A stretch of 64,000 nt of DNA from positions 61,118 through 125,117 of the forward strand of contig NZ_FQUC01000012.1 of NCBI RefSeq assembly GCF_900128985.1, in the 5' to 3' direction. The stretch comes from Indolivaga macrotermitis. Its GTDB lineage: Bacteria > Bacteroidota > Bacteroidia > Bacteroidales > Dysgonomonadaceae. Both the position numbers and the translations under genes were made by a program. A model generated the notes under the pieces. It worked only from the letters and a program-made list of their open reading frames with translations. It searched no databases and was not told the DNA's origin. Shown here piece by piece: positions 7,878 through 16,025 of the stretch (position 1 is its first letter; every line of letters begins with the position of its first letter).

Positions 7878-8852
7878 TTATCCTTCCTGAAACAAGATAT
7901 CCAGAAAACGGGTTTTATCTAAATTAAATATATAATCTTCAATTTTGACGTCTTTCAGAATATCTTCCACCACAGCCCTTTCGTACTGTACATTGCGAAG
8001 CATCTTGAACAGTGTATCGATGTCGCCAACCAAAAAATAGTCACCTACGATATTAATATCTTTGATAACACCATTCTTTATCTCCAAACGTATCTGAATC
8101 TCTCCGGCATCACCGTAACTATGTTTCACTAATGTATAGCGGGGATTGTTACCAAAGATAAACTCTTCGCTCAGATATTCTTTCTCTATTTCTTCGATCT
8201 TTGCTATTTCTTCTACCGTAAGAACACGCTCACTGTCGCATAGATTGGTACGGACAAAGTTTTTGAACTCATCAATACTCAGGTCGATGTATTCCGACAG
8301 GTTGGTCACACGCTTACGGACCGACTCTACTCCTTTTGTTATCAGCTTCTTGTCATTCGGTGTGATAGACATTACGAGTTTCTCGAGGTCAGTATTGAAA
8401 AGCATGGTTCCATGTACAATACTTTTCTCGGGAGTACGGTAGAAAGCGTTACCCGAAACCTTCTTTTCATCGACAGTAATATCGTTTCTTCCGGAAGCAA
8501 TTGCGTTAATACCCAATTTTTGTAAAATCAGAGCCACCCGTTGCAAATAACTCAGGAAAGTAAAGCTAACATTACGGTCTTTGGTTATATACGAAAACAT
8601 AATATTACTGAAATCGGCATAAACGCATCCGCCACCCGATTTCCGCCGGTATGTTTCGATACCATTGGCCCGTACATATTCGAGATTAACCTCATTTTCC
8701 ATCAATTGGTTACGTCCGAAGATAACTGTAGGATTCACCTGCCACATAAAAAAGCATTCGTCTGCATCAATATACCGGGCTATGTATTCTTCCATCGAAA
8801 GATAGAACGACAGCCTTCTGACCTTATCGTCGGGTAATGCTATATATATCAT
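7878..8852 (-). CDS. lplA: Lipoate-protein ligase A (with C-terminal accessory domain)
   Basis: A 324-residue ligase that activates lipoate with ATP and transfers it to a protein lysine. The biotin/lipoate transferase domain (residues 1-240) shows RRKSGGGCVYADFSNIMFSY (lipoate-binding loop) and KKVSGNAFYRT with the conserved Lys that binds lipoyl-AMP, then HGTMLFNTDL. The C-terminal accessory domain (about 245-324) is present, so it should activate and transfer by itself. It lies immediately upstream of gcvH. A second, shorter ligase is encoded with the dehydrogenase genes at 30.4 kb; the two are clearly different sequences, suggesting division of labour between GcvH and E2. Confidence 0.93.
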   Translation of the reverse strand: MIYIALPDDKVRRLSFYLSMEEYIARYIDADECFFMWQVNPTVIFGRNQLMENEVNLEYVRANGIETYRRKSGGGCVYADFSNIMFSYITKDRNVSFTFLSYLQRVALILQKLGINAIASGRNDITVDEKKVSGNAFYRTPEKSIVHGTMLFNTDLEKLVMSITPNDKKLITKGVESVRKRVTNLSEYIDLSIDEFKNFVRTNLCDSERVLTVEEIAKIEEIEKEYLSEEFIFGNNPRYTLVKHSYGDAGEIQIRLEIKNGVIKDINIVGDYFLVGDIDTLFKMLRNVQYERAVVEDILKDVKIEDYIFNLDKTRFLDILFQEG

Positions 8853-8928
8853 AGATTATATTTTGATTTATTTTCAAGTACTGAAACAACCTTCGCTAAA
8901 GAATTGTTCCCTACAATCTGATTTAAAC

Positions 8929-9780
8929 TCAAACCGGTTGAGCTACAACCTCACGATATTCGCTACGAAGCAGAGCTATTTCTTTGGCATACCCGTCCAG
9001 TTCGTTCGGGGTCTCGAGATTGAAAGGCAGGTGACGCAATTTGGGATGATTGATAACCTTACGGAAAGTTTCCAAGCCAAGGCTGCCTTCGCCTATTTTC
9101 TGATGACGATCTTTGTGGCTTCCCATCGGGTTCATACTATCATTGAGGTGAATAGCCTTCAGACGGTCAAGTCCGACAATCTTGTCGAACTGCTCAATAA
9201 CTCCATCCAAATCGTTTACTATATCATAGCCTGCATCATATATATGACAGGTATCGAGGCAAACCCCCATCTTTTCCTGAAGCTTTACACCGTCTATTAT
9301 CTGGCGCAGCTCTTCGAAAGTTCGTCCGACCTCACTGCCTTTTCCGGCCATCGTTTCCAGCAGCACAATTGTCTTTTGTTCGGGCTTGATAACCTGATTC
9401 AACGCATCAATAATCTGTTCGATAGACTCTTCCAGCTCCTGAGTAGTATAACTTCCCGGATGGAAATTGTACAAGTGGCAGGGAAGCATCTCCATACGGG
9501 CAAGGTCATCAGCCATCATTTCACGGGCGAACTTCCTTGTTTCGGGTTTTGCCGAACATAAGTTCATTGTATATGGGGCATGAGCCAACAATGGGGCAAA
9601 ATTATTCTCCTCAACCAAGCGGGTCAAAGCCTCGGCATCTTTAGGTACAATCTCTTTACCGCTACCTCCACGAGGATTACGTGTGAAAAACTGGAATGTA
9701 TTGGCTCCAATCGCCAAAGCATCTTTACCCATTGCTTCGTATCCTTTCGATAACGAAAGGTGGCATCCTATATTTAGCAT
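8929..9780 (-). CDS. nfo: Endonuclease IV (deoxyribonuclease IV), AP endonuclease
   Basis: A 283-residue TIM-barrel AP endonuclease of base excision repair with a trinuclear zinc site. Seen: [14 protein letters not shown] at the start, [53 protein letters not shown] (Glu ligand), [37 protein letters not shown] and LPFNLETPN; all metal-ligand motifs are present. Length is typical. It appears to be a single gene; the 76 nt between it and lplA on the same strand hold nothing distinctive. Confidence 0.97.
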   Translation of the reverse strand: MLNIGCHLSLSKGYEAMGKDALAIGANTFQFFTRNPRGGSGKEIVPKDAEALTRLVEENNFAPLLAHAPYTMNLCSAKPETRKFAREMMADDLARMEMLPCHLYNFHPGSYTTQELEESIEQIIDALNQVIKPEQKTIVLLETMAGKGSEVGRTFEELRQIIDGVKLQEKMGVCLDTCHIYDAGYDIVNDLDGVIEQFDKIVGLDRLKAIHLNDSMNPMGSHKDRHQKIGEGSLGLETFRKVINHPKLRHLPFNLETPNELDGYAKEIALLRSEYREVVAQPV

Positions 9781-9899
9781 ATATGTATTATTTAAATAGT
9801 TTTCTTGAATGTGTTATAAAGGTAAGCCTATTTTTCGCCATTACAGCACCAATAAACCTCTATGTAATATAATTTTTATTGATAATCAAGATATAGATT

Positions 9900-10547
9900 T
9901 TAGTTTTCACGAATTATCCATTCCGAATTTGCAGAATAAATACCATTATATATTTCATGTTCGCTTATAAATATTGAATGCATTTCTGTAGAATCAATAT
10001 TAATTGTATTTTTTATGAAATATACAGTTTTAATTCCTAACGTATCATTACTCATATAGTCCATATAATTTACCCGTTTAACAAACTCATATTTTTTCTT
10101 TTCGTTATTAAAGGTAAATGCATTTTCTGAAAAATTACCCTTATCGGAAATTGCTGTCTGAATTATAAAAGAGTTTTCATCAACAGTCTCATCAGGAATT
10201 AAAGAATTATCCATTAATAAAATACGTCCTTCATTCTCTTGCCGTAAAAAGGTTATATTATCTTCTAAAATTGTGTCACTCCCGCTGATATGATATATTT
10301 TTATTATATCATCCCACTTCAATGTATCATTTGAGTTTTTACTATACCCTTGATTAACTACCCTTTTTATCGGACCTAGATATGTAACAAGAGAGTCTTG
10401 AACTAAAAAGAGATTCTCCGATCCATCTTTTGAAAAATCAATTGTTGATAAATTGGGTTTTCCGGAACTCTTTCGAACCTGAAAATAAAATATCAATGCC
10501 AGAGACAAAAAGAGAATTACACTACTTCTCTTTATCAAAACATTCAT
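9900..10547 (-). CDS. Uncharacterised membrane-anchored protein
   Basis: Not recognised. 215 residues from the ATG at 10547. That start is preferred over an upstream one at 10616 because it gives an immediate signal anchor (KRSSVILFLSLALIFYFQV, residues 5-24) and overlaps the upstream stop as ATGA, the mark of coupled translation. The rest is a hydrophilic, beta-rich, presumably periplasmic domain with several Asn/Asp/Ser-rich strands. It lacks the lipobox Cys. Base composition is more AT-rich than the neighbouring nfo and Nim-like genes. It is coupled to the Nim-like flavoprotein gene, but the functional link is unclear. Confidence 0.65.
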   Translation of the reverse strand: MNVLIKRSSVILFLSLALIFYFQVRKSSGKPNLSTIDFSKDGSENLFLVQDSLVTYLGPIKRVVNQGYSKNSNDTLKWDDIIKIYHISGSDTILEDNITFLRQENEGRILLMDNSLIPDETVDENSFIIQTAISDKGNFSENAFTFNNEKKKYEFVKRVNYMDYMSNDTLGIKTVYFIKNTINIDSTEMHSIFISEHEIYNGIYSANSEWIIREN

Positions 10548-11044
10548 TTCTTTTGCGCTCTTGTTTTTCCGGTAATATGGTCTATCGATATTTTCGCAGC
10601 CATCACCCTGTTCCATAGTTTATCGGTATACGCTTCTCCTTCGGGTACAAAATCTTTCGAATATTTATATACCAGAGCCATCAAAGCTGTCCGCTTTTCT
10701 TCGTCCGAAAGGCTGGCTTCGACATGCCCGTAAACAATCACACTCTCGTATTCGGTCGCAAATTCATCAGGTAATACTTCGGTACGACCGACTATACAAA
10801 AAGAGACTTTGCCTCCTTTTATCAGTTCCTCTGCCTTCTGTCCGGCAGTGGCACTATGTATATAGATGGCATTTGCGGCCTTATCATAAGCATAACTGAT
10901 AGGTATTCCGTATGGATAACCATTATCAGAATTACCCAAATTCAGGTATCCAAATTCTGCAGTATCGAGTAACTCCTCTATTCTTTGATCATCCAGAACC
11001 CTGTCTTTGCGACGTATCGCCCTAAACTCCTGATTTTCTTCCAT
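10544..11044 (-). CDS. Nim-like / pyridoxamine 5'-phosphate oxidase-family flavoprotein
   Basis: A 166-residue protein with the split-barrel FMN-binding fold. It begins FRAIRRKDRVLDDQRIEELL and has GYPYGIPISYAYDKAANAIYIHSA, then GGKVSFCIVG and YESVIVYGHVEASLSDEEKR, the pattern of the NimA-type 5-nitroimidazole reductase family and its many housekeeping relatives. True Nim proteins reduce nitroimidazoles to amines; whether this one does cannot be judged from sequence, and most homologues with this level of resemblance are annotated only as pyridoxamine 5'-phosphate oxidase family. Its stop overlaps the start of the following membrane-anchored protein by 4 nt. Confidence 0.85.
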   Translation of the reverse strand: MEENQEFRAIRRKDRVLDDQRIEELLDTAEFGYLNLGNSDNGYPYGIPISYAYDKAANAIYIHSATAGQKAEELIKGGKVSFCIVGRTEVLPDEFATEYESVIVYGHVEASLSDEEKRTALMALVYKYSKDFVPEGEAYTDKLWNRVMAAKISIDHITGKTRAQKK

Positions 11045-11077
11045 CTTAAAATCTTCTGATACTTCATTTGTTATTAA

Positions 11078-11308
11078 TCAGGGAACGGGGTCAAACCCAT
11101 GTCCTCCCCACGGATGGCATCTTGCTATTCTTTTTATCGCCAGCCACGTACCTTTAAACGGACCGTACTTTTTAACTGCTTCTATCGCATATTCGGAACA
11201 AGTAGGGCTATACCTGCATGTAGGAGGCTTAAGCGGTGATATCGAGTAACGGTAAAAATAAACCAAACCCAATACTATGGACGATAATATCTTACGAATT
11301 ATTTTCAT
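11078..11308 (-). CDS. yidD: Membrane protein insertion efficiency factor YidD
   Basis: A 76-residue YidD: an amphipathic N-terminal helix ([19 protein letters not shown]) followed by the invariant [19 protein letters not shown] and [15 protein letters not shown] with three conserved Cys. It assists YidC-dependent insertion of inner-membrane proteins. It overlaps rnpA by 17 nt, the classic rnpA-yidD arrangement; rpmH and yidC are not adjacent here. Confidence 0.96.
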   Translation of the reverse strand: MKIIRKILSSIVLGLVYFYRYSISPLKPPTCRYSPTCSEYAIEAVKKYGPFKGTWLAIKRIARCHPWGGHGFDPVP

Positions 11309-11711
11309 TACCAGTTCCTGTTACAAGCCTTTCATTCAACACAGCCACCGTTTTCAGCATGGCTTTCTCTATTGCAGCATAATCGGGTAATTCGTCTTTC
11401 AGATACAAAAAGGCAATATCGAACGACTTCCCTGTGCTGAGTGCAATTTCTACAAAAGCTTGCTTATTCAGTCGGAAAGCTTCTCTGACCAATCGCTTTA
11501 CCCTGTTCCGTTTATTAGCACGTTTAAATCTCTTTTTCGAAACACTTACCAGAATAGCGACCGGAGGCAGCCCTTCTTCGGGCTCGCGCATTGTATAGAC
11601 TATCCGCAGCGGGTATGCGATAAAGCTATCGCTTCCGGCGAATAATGAATCTATCCGCTTTTGGGCGTATATCCGTTCTTCTTTTGATAATGTATATTCT
11701 ATCTTATTCAA
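11292..11711 (-). CDS. rnpA: Ribonuclease P protein component
   Basis: A 139-residue protein subunit of RNase P, which helps the catalytic RNA mature tRNA 5' ends. The family signature lies around [17 protein letters not shown] (residues about 67-83), a basic helix that binds the P RNA, after the [18 protein letters not shown]-terminal helix. It overlaps yidD downstream. No TAnnTTTG box was seen directly upstream; the 450-nt gap before it carries the VT-type repeats. Confidence 0.95.
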   Translation of the reverse strand: MNKIEYTLSKEERIYAQKRIDSLFAGSDSFIAYPLRIVYTMREPEEGLPPVAILVSVSKKRFKRANKRNRVKRLVREAFRLNKQAFVEIALSTGKSFDIAFLYLKDELPDYAAIEKAMLKTVAVLNERLVTGTGNENNS

Positions 11712-12162
11712 TCTTTCTCTATTTATACGATACTGTACCGGGTGGTAACAAAGGTATACAAAAAGGTGTACTAAAAGGTAACACTGCCCACAAAATTGTC
11801 ACCTGCGGAACAAACTCACTTTCAAAGCTTCAGAGCTAAAAAAGTGACAAAGGTGACAAAAGTAACACTTAAATTCGTTTTTTTTATTTTTATTATCTAT
11901 TTGCATCGAATATTTCTTTATAGATAAAATGTTGCAAAACATATACCCCAATTATTTCTATCTGAACATTATTCTTATGTTTGCCAATAACGCATATATT
12001 AAGCTTAACCACTTTACTTATTACTAATACTTTGCCTGACAAACTGAACTGGTATTTATTTATATACAAAACAACACTCATAAATTAAAAATCAACCTAT
12101 AAAATAACAAACAACATTATTCCTAAAATATAGGATTTTACAAACTATTTAAACGTTAACCC
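11712..12162. other. 451-nt gap between divergent rnpA and the Sel1/T9SS island
   Basis: No convincing gene. Short ORFs here are low-complexity and lack homologous character. It contains a cluster of GGTAACA/GGTGACA repeats (11741-11868) and then very AT-rich sequence leading to the island at 12163. No TAnnTTTG box lies close to 12163, so the island's promoter is not identified. Confidence 0.6.
11741..11868. repeat. Degenerate GGTAACA/GTGACAAAG repeat cluster A
   Basis: Contains GGTAACAAAGG, GGTAACACTG, TTGTCACCTG and then a 25-bp array of three GTGACA-type units (11844-11868). That 25-bp array recurs in inverted orientation at 60097-60121 with a single base difference, 48 kb away. One frame of the array reads K-V-T-K-V-T-K-V-T, so it could be the tail of a decayed gene as well as a protein- or RNA-binding repeat. 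Both copies are intergenic. Confidence 0.6.
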
Positions 12163-12753
12163 ATGAAAAGACAAATTTTGTCGTTAATGCTTTTTTTAAG
12201 CATTAGCGGAGTGACAACTATGTTTGCACAAACCAGTTCAGAACTTCCAGTGAAGGTAGCCGAAATTACCAAAATGGTAAAATTAGATAACGAGCAGCAG
12301 TCGAAGCTCCTCTTTTTCAATTATATGTTTGAACAGCGAATGGACTCGGCTATCTACCAAATTGAGAATATCGATGAAGCATCTGATCTAATATTCAAAG
12401 CAAAGAGAAACTTTAATGACAGTTTCATGATGTTATTATCTGATAAACAAAAAGCCGAATATATCAGACACAGTTCCTTCTCGGAAATAACCATGAAAAC
12501 CGAAGCTAAGATTAAGATTCTGCGGAAGTCGGGAGATTATAACGACAGCGATCTCGAGCAGGCACATAAAGAGATATTCGAATATTTTATGTTGGAAAAA
12601 TTTGTTTACGTAAACGACAGGTACAACATAGAACGCCAGAAAGAAAATATAGCACAATTAAAAAAGCTTGAACCACAAACTCTAAAAACAGCCAATGCTT
12701 TGCAAAAAGCAAAACATCAGGGAATAACATACCAAAACGGGTATAAGTGGTAA
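12163..12753 (+). CDS. Uncharacterised exported helical protein
   Basis: Not recognised. 196 residues with a clear signal peptide (MKRQILSLMLFLSISGVTTMFAQ, cleavage near residue 23), then an almost wholly alpha-helical, charged body with a Spy/CpxP-like feel (LDNEQQSKLLFF, MMLLSDKQKAEYI), but no firm family match. It starts a co-directional set with the Sel1/T9SS gene (18-nt gap) and the W/N/D-rich protein, so it may be a periplasmic helper for the export or folding of those proteins. Confidence that it is a gene is high; function is unknown. Confidence 0.75.
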   Translation: MKRQILSLMLFLSISGVTTMFAQTSSELPVKVAEITKMVKLDNEQQSKLLFFNYMFEQRMDSAIYQIENIDEASDLIFKAKRNFNDSFMMLLSDKQKAEYIRHSSFSEITMKTEAKIKILRKSGDYNDSDLEQAHKEIFEYFMLEKFVYVNDRYNIERQKENIAQLKKLEPQTLKTANALQKAKHQGITYQNGYKW

Positions 12754-12771
12754 ACCTATAAATCAACACTT

Positions 12772-14196
12772 ATGAAATTCAAACCAAACAATATATGTAT
12801 ACTAATATTTCTAATGATATTTAGTATCACTTTTTCTGTTGCCCAGAATAAGGCCGACAGCATCCAACCTACCCGCAACCAACTTATAAAGTATGCTTAT
12901 CGGAATCTTAATGGAGTAGGCGTCACTCTTAGCTATATGAAAGCATACAATATATTCAAGCAACTGGCCGAAGACGGGGATGCGGAAGCCTGTAATGCTT
13001 TAGGAATGATGTATAAACACGGACTCGGAGTAAAGCAAAACGATATTAAGGCATTGCACATGTTTGCCGTTGCCGCGCAAAGAGGTTATGCAAAAGCAGC
13101 TTACAACCTCGGTATAGCATATAAGAATGGACACGGCGTCGAGCAAGATTTTACTAAAGCGGCCCGGCTTTTCGACCGCGCTGCCGAAATGGGATTCAAA
13201 GATACCGATTATGCCATAGCTTATTCTTACCACAAAGGGCAAGGCCGGAAACAAAACTATAAAAAAGCTATAGAATACTTCGAAGCCGGAGCCGAAAAAG
13301 GGAACGCTTCCTGTATGTTTTACTTAGGATACAGTTACCTGAAAGGATACGGTGTAGAGCGTAATGTGGAACAAGGAAAGTTCTGGATCGAACAGGCTGC
13401 AAACAAGGGTATGAGCCGCGCAGTAGACTTTATAGCCAGAGTAGACCCTCACGAATACGGAAAACCTCGTACTAGGCTGAAAGCAAATCCCGATGATAAG
13501 TTAAGCGCACAAATTCCGCTAAGATGCCTGCCTGTAGAAAATACAAGTAATATAGTACAAAATATATCCGGCGAATGGATCGGAAAACTAATAACATACG
13601 ACTGGTCGGGCGAAATAATTGAAGAAGAAACGGAGCTGAAAGTAGTATTCGAAAACGACAACAACAACATCAACGGGCTATGGGTCGAAAATGAAGAAAA
13701 TCCGATCAAAATCAGTGCCATAAGCACTGATTCGACATGGATATTCGACAATACTCTGTTACACGAAAACAAACGCCCTCTGGAAATGAAAAACGGGCAG
13801 TTTAAACTCGAATACAAAGACGGAATCGATTATCTGGTGGGCAATATATCTTTATATAGCGAGGTAACCCGCGAAAATACCCCGCCCAATTATGTAATAC
13901 TACAACGCAGTACTGTTAGCCAGCCTATAATAGCGGACGAAGCAAAAAAGACGGCACAAGCATACCCTAACCCATTTGCCGATATGTTGACAATACGGTT
14001 TAATGCAGTAGAAAGCGAAAATATCCAAATATCCATTTTCGACATAGCAGGAAAACAAGTATATAATCAGAAAGAAAGTAACGTATCCGCTGGAGAGAAC
14101 CAAATAAACATAAACACCTCCCAATTAAGCAAAGGTAGTTATGTATTACGGTTAGCCGGCGAAAGCACGAAGTATTCAACAATTATAATAAAGTAG
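12772..14196 (+). CDS. Sel1-repeat protein with T9SS C-terminal sorting domain
   Basis: 474 residues: signal peptide (about 1-24), four or five Sel1-like repeats (about 50-215; for example AEDGDAEACNALGMMYKHGLGV, AAQRGYAKAAYNLGIAYKNGHGV, AAEMGFKDTDYAIAYSYHKG, GAEKGNASCMFYLGYSYLKGYGV), a beta-rich middle region (about 260-385, ISGEWIGKLITYDWSGE), and a type A sorting domain (about 395-474: AYPNPFADMLTIRF, ISIFDIAGKQVYNQ, LSKGSYVLRLAGES). The sorting domain directs export through the type IX secretion system and anchoring or release at the cell surface. Sel1 repeats usually bind other proteins. It is followed 4 nt later by the W/N/D-rich secreted protein, so it could be a surface carrier or partner for it. 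Confidence 0.9.
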   Translation: MKFKPNNICILIFLMIFSITFSVAQNKADSIQPTRNQLIKYAYRNLNGVGVTLSYMKAYNIFKQLAEDGDAEACNALGMMYKHGLGVKQNDIKALHMFAVAAQRGYAKAAYNLGIAYKNGHGVEQDFTKAARLFDRAAEMGFKDTDYAIAYSYHKGQGRKQNYKKAIEYFEAGAEKGNASCMFYLGYSYLKGYGVERNVEQGKFWIEQAANKGMSRAVDFIARVDPHEYGKPRTRLKANPDDKLSAQIPLRCLPVENTSNIVQNISGEWIGKLITYDWSGEIIEEETELKVVFENDNNNINGLWVENEENPIKISAISTDSTWIFDNTLLHENKRPLEMKNGQFKLEYKDGIDYLVGNISLYSEVTRENTPPNYVILQRSTVSQPIIADEAKKTAQAYPNPFADMLTIRFNAVESENIQISIFDIAGKQVYNQKESNVSAGENQININTSQLSKGSYVLRLAGESTKYSTIIIK

Positions 14197-14200
14197 CGCT

Positions 14201-14980
14201 ATGAGAAAACACTATCATAAATTGATTGCAATACTATTTATTTGCATATTTGCATTACAGCCCGTCAAAGCTTGGGATAATAACGGCGGTTGGGGAGACA
14301 ACGACGATAACTCATATAACAATGGCTGGGGAAACGAAGATGATTGGTGGAACGACACCTATGGCATTGGTGGTAACAATTGGCTGAATGAAGTAACCGT
14401 TACAGATTACGACGATGGCTGGAATAATTGGCTGAACGATTTTTATGCCTGGTCAAACGATACTAGTTGGGATGACAGCTATGTTGATGATAGTTTCTAT
14501 GATATGTATTATTCAGATTATCTCGCAAGTCTTGATTATCAAGGAGGAGGACAACAAAGTAGTTATGACCAATTCAAAAAGGATTGGAATGATTTAACTC
14601 CAGCTGAGAAAGAATTTGTAAAAAACTACCCAGGAACAGCTAAAAATTTCAGTCTAAATGCTACTAAAGCTAAAGCTGGTGCTGCCTCTACAGGCTTACC
14701 TGGAGCGACAGATGGACCTCTTGATGCGGTAAGACATGCTTATTGGTCTGCATTAAACACTAGGGATCAAGGTCGTACATTAGCTGAAAAGTTTGGAAAT
14801 GCACATGAAAGCGACCCTTTTAATGATCCTGCAGTAAAAGCAATGGACTTACACAATAATGGAATCGGCTATGATATAGGAGAACGTGCAGGTACATACC
14901 CCAAATGGGATGATCAGAAAGTTTTGAATGAAGTAATGAATGCATATAAAGCAGGAAAACTTTCAATAATTAATCCATAA
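14201..14980 (+). CDS. Secreted W/N/D-rich protein with DUF6973-like C-terminal domain, candidate toxin
   Basis: 259 residues. Signal peptide 1-24 (ending in VKAW), then a very unusual low-complexity region rich in Trp, Asn, Asp, Gly and Tyr (25-115), which includes LNEVTVTDYDD, similar to short linkers before effector domains in Bacteroidetes. The C-terminal part (120-259) has D175-x-x-R178-H179-x-x-W182, A201-H202-E203 and M215-D216-L217-H218-N219-N220, matching the conserved layout of DUF6973-type domains often found at the ends of polymorphic toxins. Codon use becomes more AT-rich in the C-terminal half, as expected for a swapped-in domain. Two paralogous small lipoproteins downstream are candidate immunity proteins. 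The toxin role is inference; the domain match is from memory. Confidence 0.7.
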   Translation: MRKHYHKLIAILFICIFALQPVKAWDNNGGWGDNDDNSYNNGWGNEDDWWNDTYGIGGNNWLNEVTVTDYDDGWNNWLNDFYAWSNDTSWDDSYVDDSFYDMYYSDYLASLDYQGGGQQSSYDQFKKDWNDLTPAEKEFVKNYPGTAKNFSLNATKAKAGAASTGLPGATDGPLDAVRHAYWSALNTRDQGRTLAEKFGNAHESDPFNDPAVKAMDLHNNGIGYDIGERAGTYPKWDDQKVLNEVMNAYKAGKLSIINP

Positions 14981-14993
14981 ATATAAACAAGTA

Positions 14994-15422
14994 ATGAAAA
15001 TTCTAAATATAATTTTCTATAGCACGATAGTATTGGTTATAATCATACTTTTTAGCTGTAAAGACAAAGAAAAGGAAAAAATCATATACAGTTTAGAAAG
15101 TATTGGGATTCACCAATCCTTTGATTTGTCAACTATTATAAAAGAAGACTGGGATACCCTTTATATAATCTCTCCCTATGAAGAGTTAGACAGTATTGTC
15201 GGAATAAATTTTTCAGAAAGGGATAAAAGTTCCTTAATGATTTCGACTTCCTATGAGGGTTATACAACTTTTGCTTTTATAAAGAATAGGCAAATGGTTA
15301 ATTATCATCGAATACCCTATACAGCTGTAGACTTTTTCCCATTAATAGATTCGATAAATTACTTTTCACCCAAGCAGAAGTTTATCTTGGATGAAAAAAG
15401 GGTGGTAAGTTTGGTAGAGTAA
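14994..15422 (+). CDS. Small lipoprotein A, candidate immunity protein
   Basis: 142 residues with a hydrophobic N-terminus ending in a lipobox (LFS-Cys22). The mature part has EDWDTLYIISPYEELDSI, STSYEGYTTFAFIKN and a strongly conserved end (PYTAVDFFPLIDSINYFSPKQKF). It is a clear paralog of the protein at 16026-16442: the central and C-terminal parts are nearly identical. It starts 13 nt after the putative toxin gene and is followed by a strong terminator, so the two are co-transcribed. A membrane-anchored periplasmic partner next to a secreted effector-like gene is the expected arrangement for immunity, but no experimental basis is visible here. Confidence 0.75.
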   Translation: MKILNIIFYSTIVLVIIILFSCKDKEKEKIIYSLESIGIHQSFDLSTIIKEDWDTLYIISPYEELDSIVGINFSERDKSSLMISTSYEGYTTFAFIKNRQMVNYHRIPYTAVDFFPLIDSINYFSPKQKFILDEKRVVSLVE

Positions 15423-15432
15423 TCAAATAGTC

Positions 15433-15462
15433 AAAGCCTGAATAAAGGATTATTCAGGCTTT
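15433..15462 (+). terminator. Strong terminator after lipoprotein A
   Basis: A perfect 13-bp stem (AAAGCCTGAATAA/TTATTCAGGCTTT) with a 4-nt loop, 10 nt after the stop codon of lipoprotein A. The next gene starts 19 nt beyond it, implying it has its own promoter or depends on readthrough. Confidence 0.85.
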
Positions 15463-15481
15463 ATATACAAAAAAATGATCT

Positions 15482-16009
15482 ATGAAAAGATTCGTTTTAC
15501 TTACCATGATGTTATTCGCTTTCGGAATAGTCTCGAAAACCCAAACGAGTATTACACTAACCATTTCGAAAGAAATAAAAAATAACGAAACTTATCTTAA
15601 AGTGTCTCTTAACAATAATAATGCATCTGAAATTATTGTCTTTAATGGAGCACAATGGCCTGGAAATATGGGAGAATATTTAAAATCCCCACTATCATAT
15701 TATACTTTCATTGGAAATCCTAAAGAATCAACTCAAAAAGAAAGTAGAATAATCGTTATAACCAAAGAAACAGACCCTAAGGACATAGAAAAAGGAATGA
15801 TGTATGTACCTATACCAGCTAAATCATCAAAAATAGAATCCTATCAATTATTTGGTGTAGACTATGGACCTACCAGAGCTTTTTCAGTATCAGTAAAAGA
15901 TAAAGCTATTATAAAAAAGGTTCAAGTAAAGGCCAATATTAATTATTTTGATATGCAAACACAAAAAAAATATTCTTTAGAACTTACATCAAATATAATT
16001 ACATTGTAA
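15482..16009 (+). CDS. Uncharacterised exported protein between duplicated lipoproteins
   Basis: Not recognised. 175 residues with a signal peptide (MKRFVLLTMMLFAFGIVSK, cleavage near 20) and a beta-sandwich-like mature domain (SITLTISKEIKNNETYLKVSL and VSVKDKAIIKKVQVKANIN suggest Ig-like strands). Low GC, like the two flanking lipoproteins. Its position between paralogous lipoproteins suggests it arrived as one cassette (exported protein plus lipoprotein) repeating the arrangement of 14201-15422. It has no visible catalytic motif. Confidence 0.7.
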   Translation: MKRFVLLTMMLFAFGIVSKTQTSITLTISKEIKNNETYLKVSLNNNNASEIIVFNGAQWPGNMGEYLKSPLSYYTFIGNPKESTQKESRIIVITKETDPKDIEKGMMYVPIPAKSSKIESYQLFGVDYGPTRAFSVSVKDKAIIKKVQVKANINYFDMQTQKKYSLELTSNIITL

Positions 16010-16025
16010 CTAAAACTAATCATAA

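Noticed and set aside
11741..11868. CRISPR array
   Set aside because: Repeat units are short (about 7-9 nt), unevenly spaced and not separated by regular spacers; no cas genes are present.
11645..12081. Short ORFs in the gap after rnpA
   Set aside because: Low complexity, repeat-derived, no start context and no protein-like composition.
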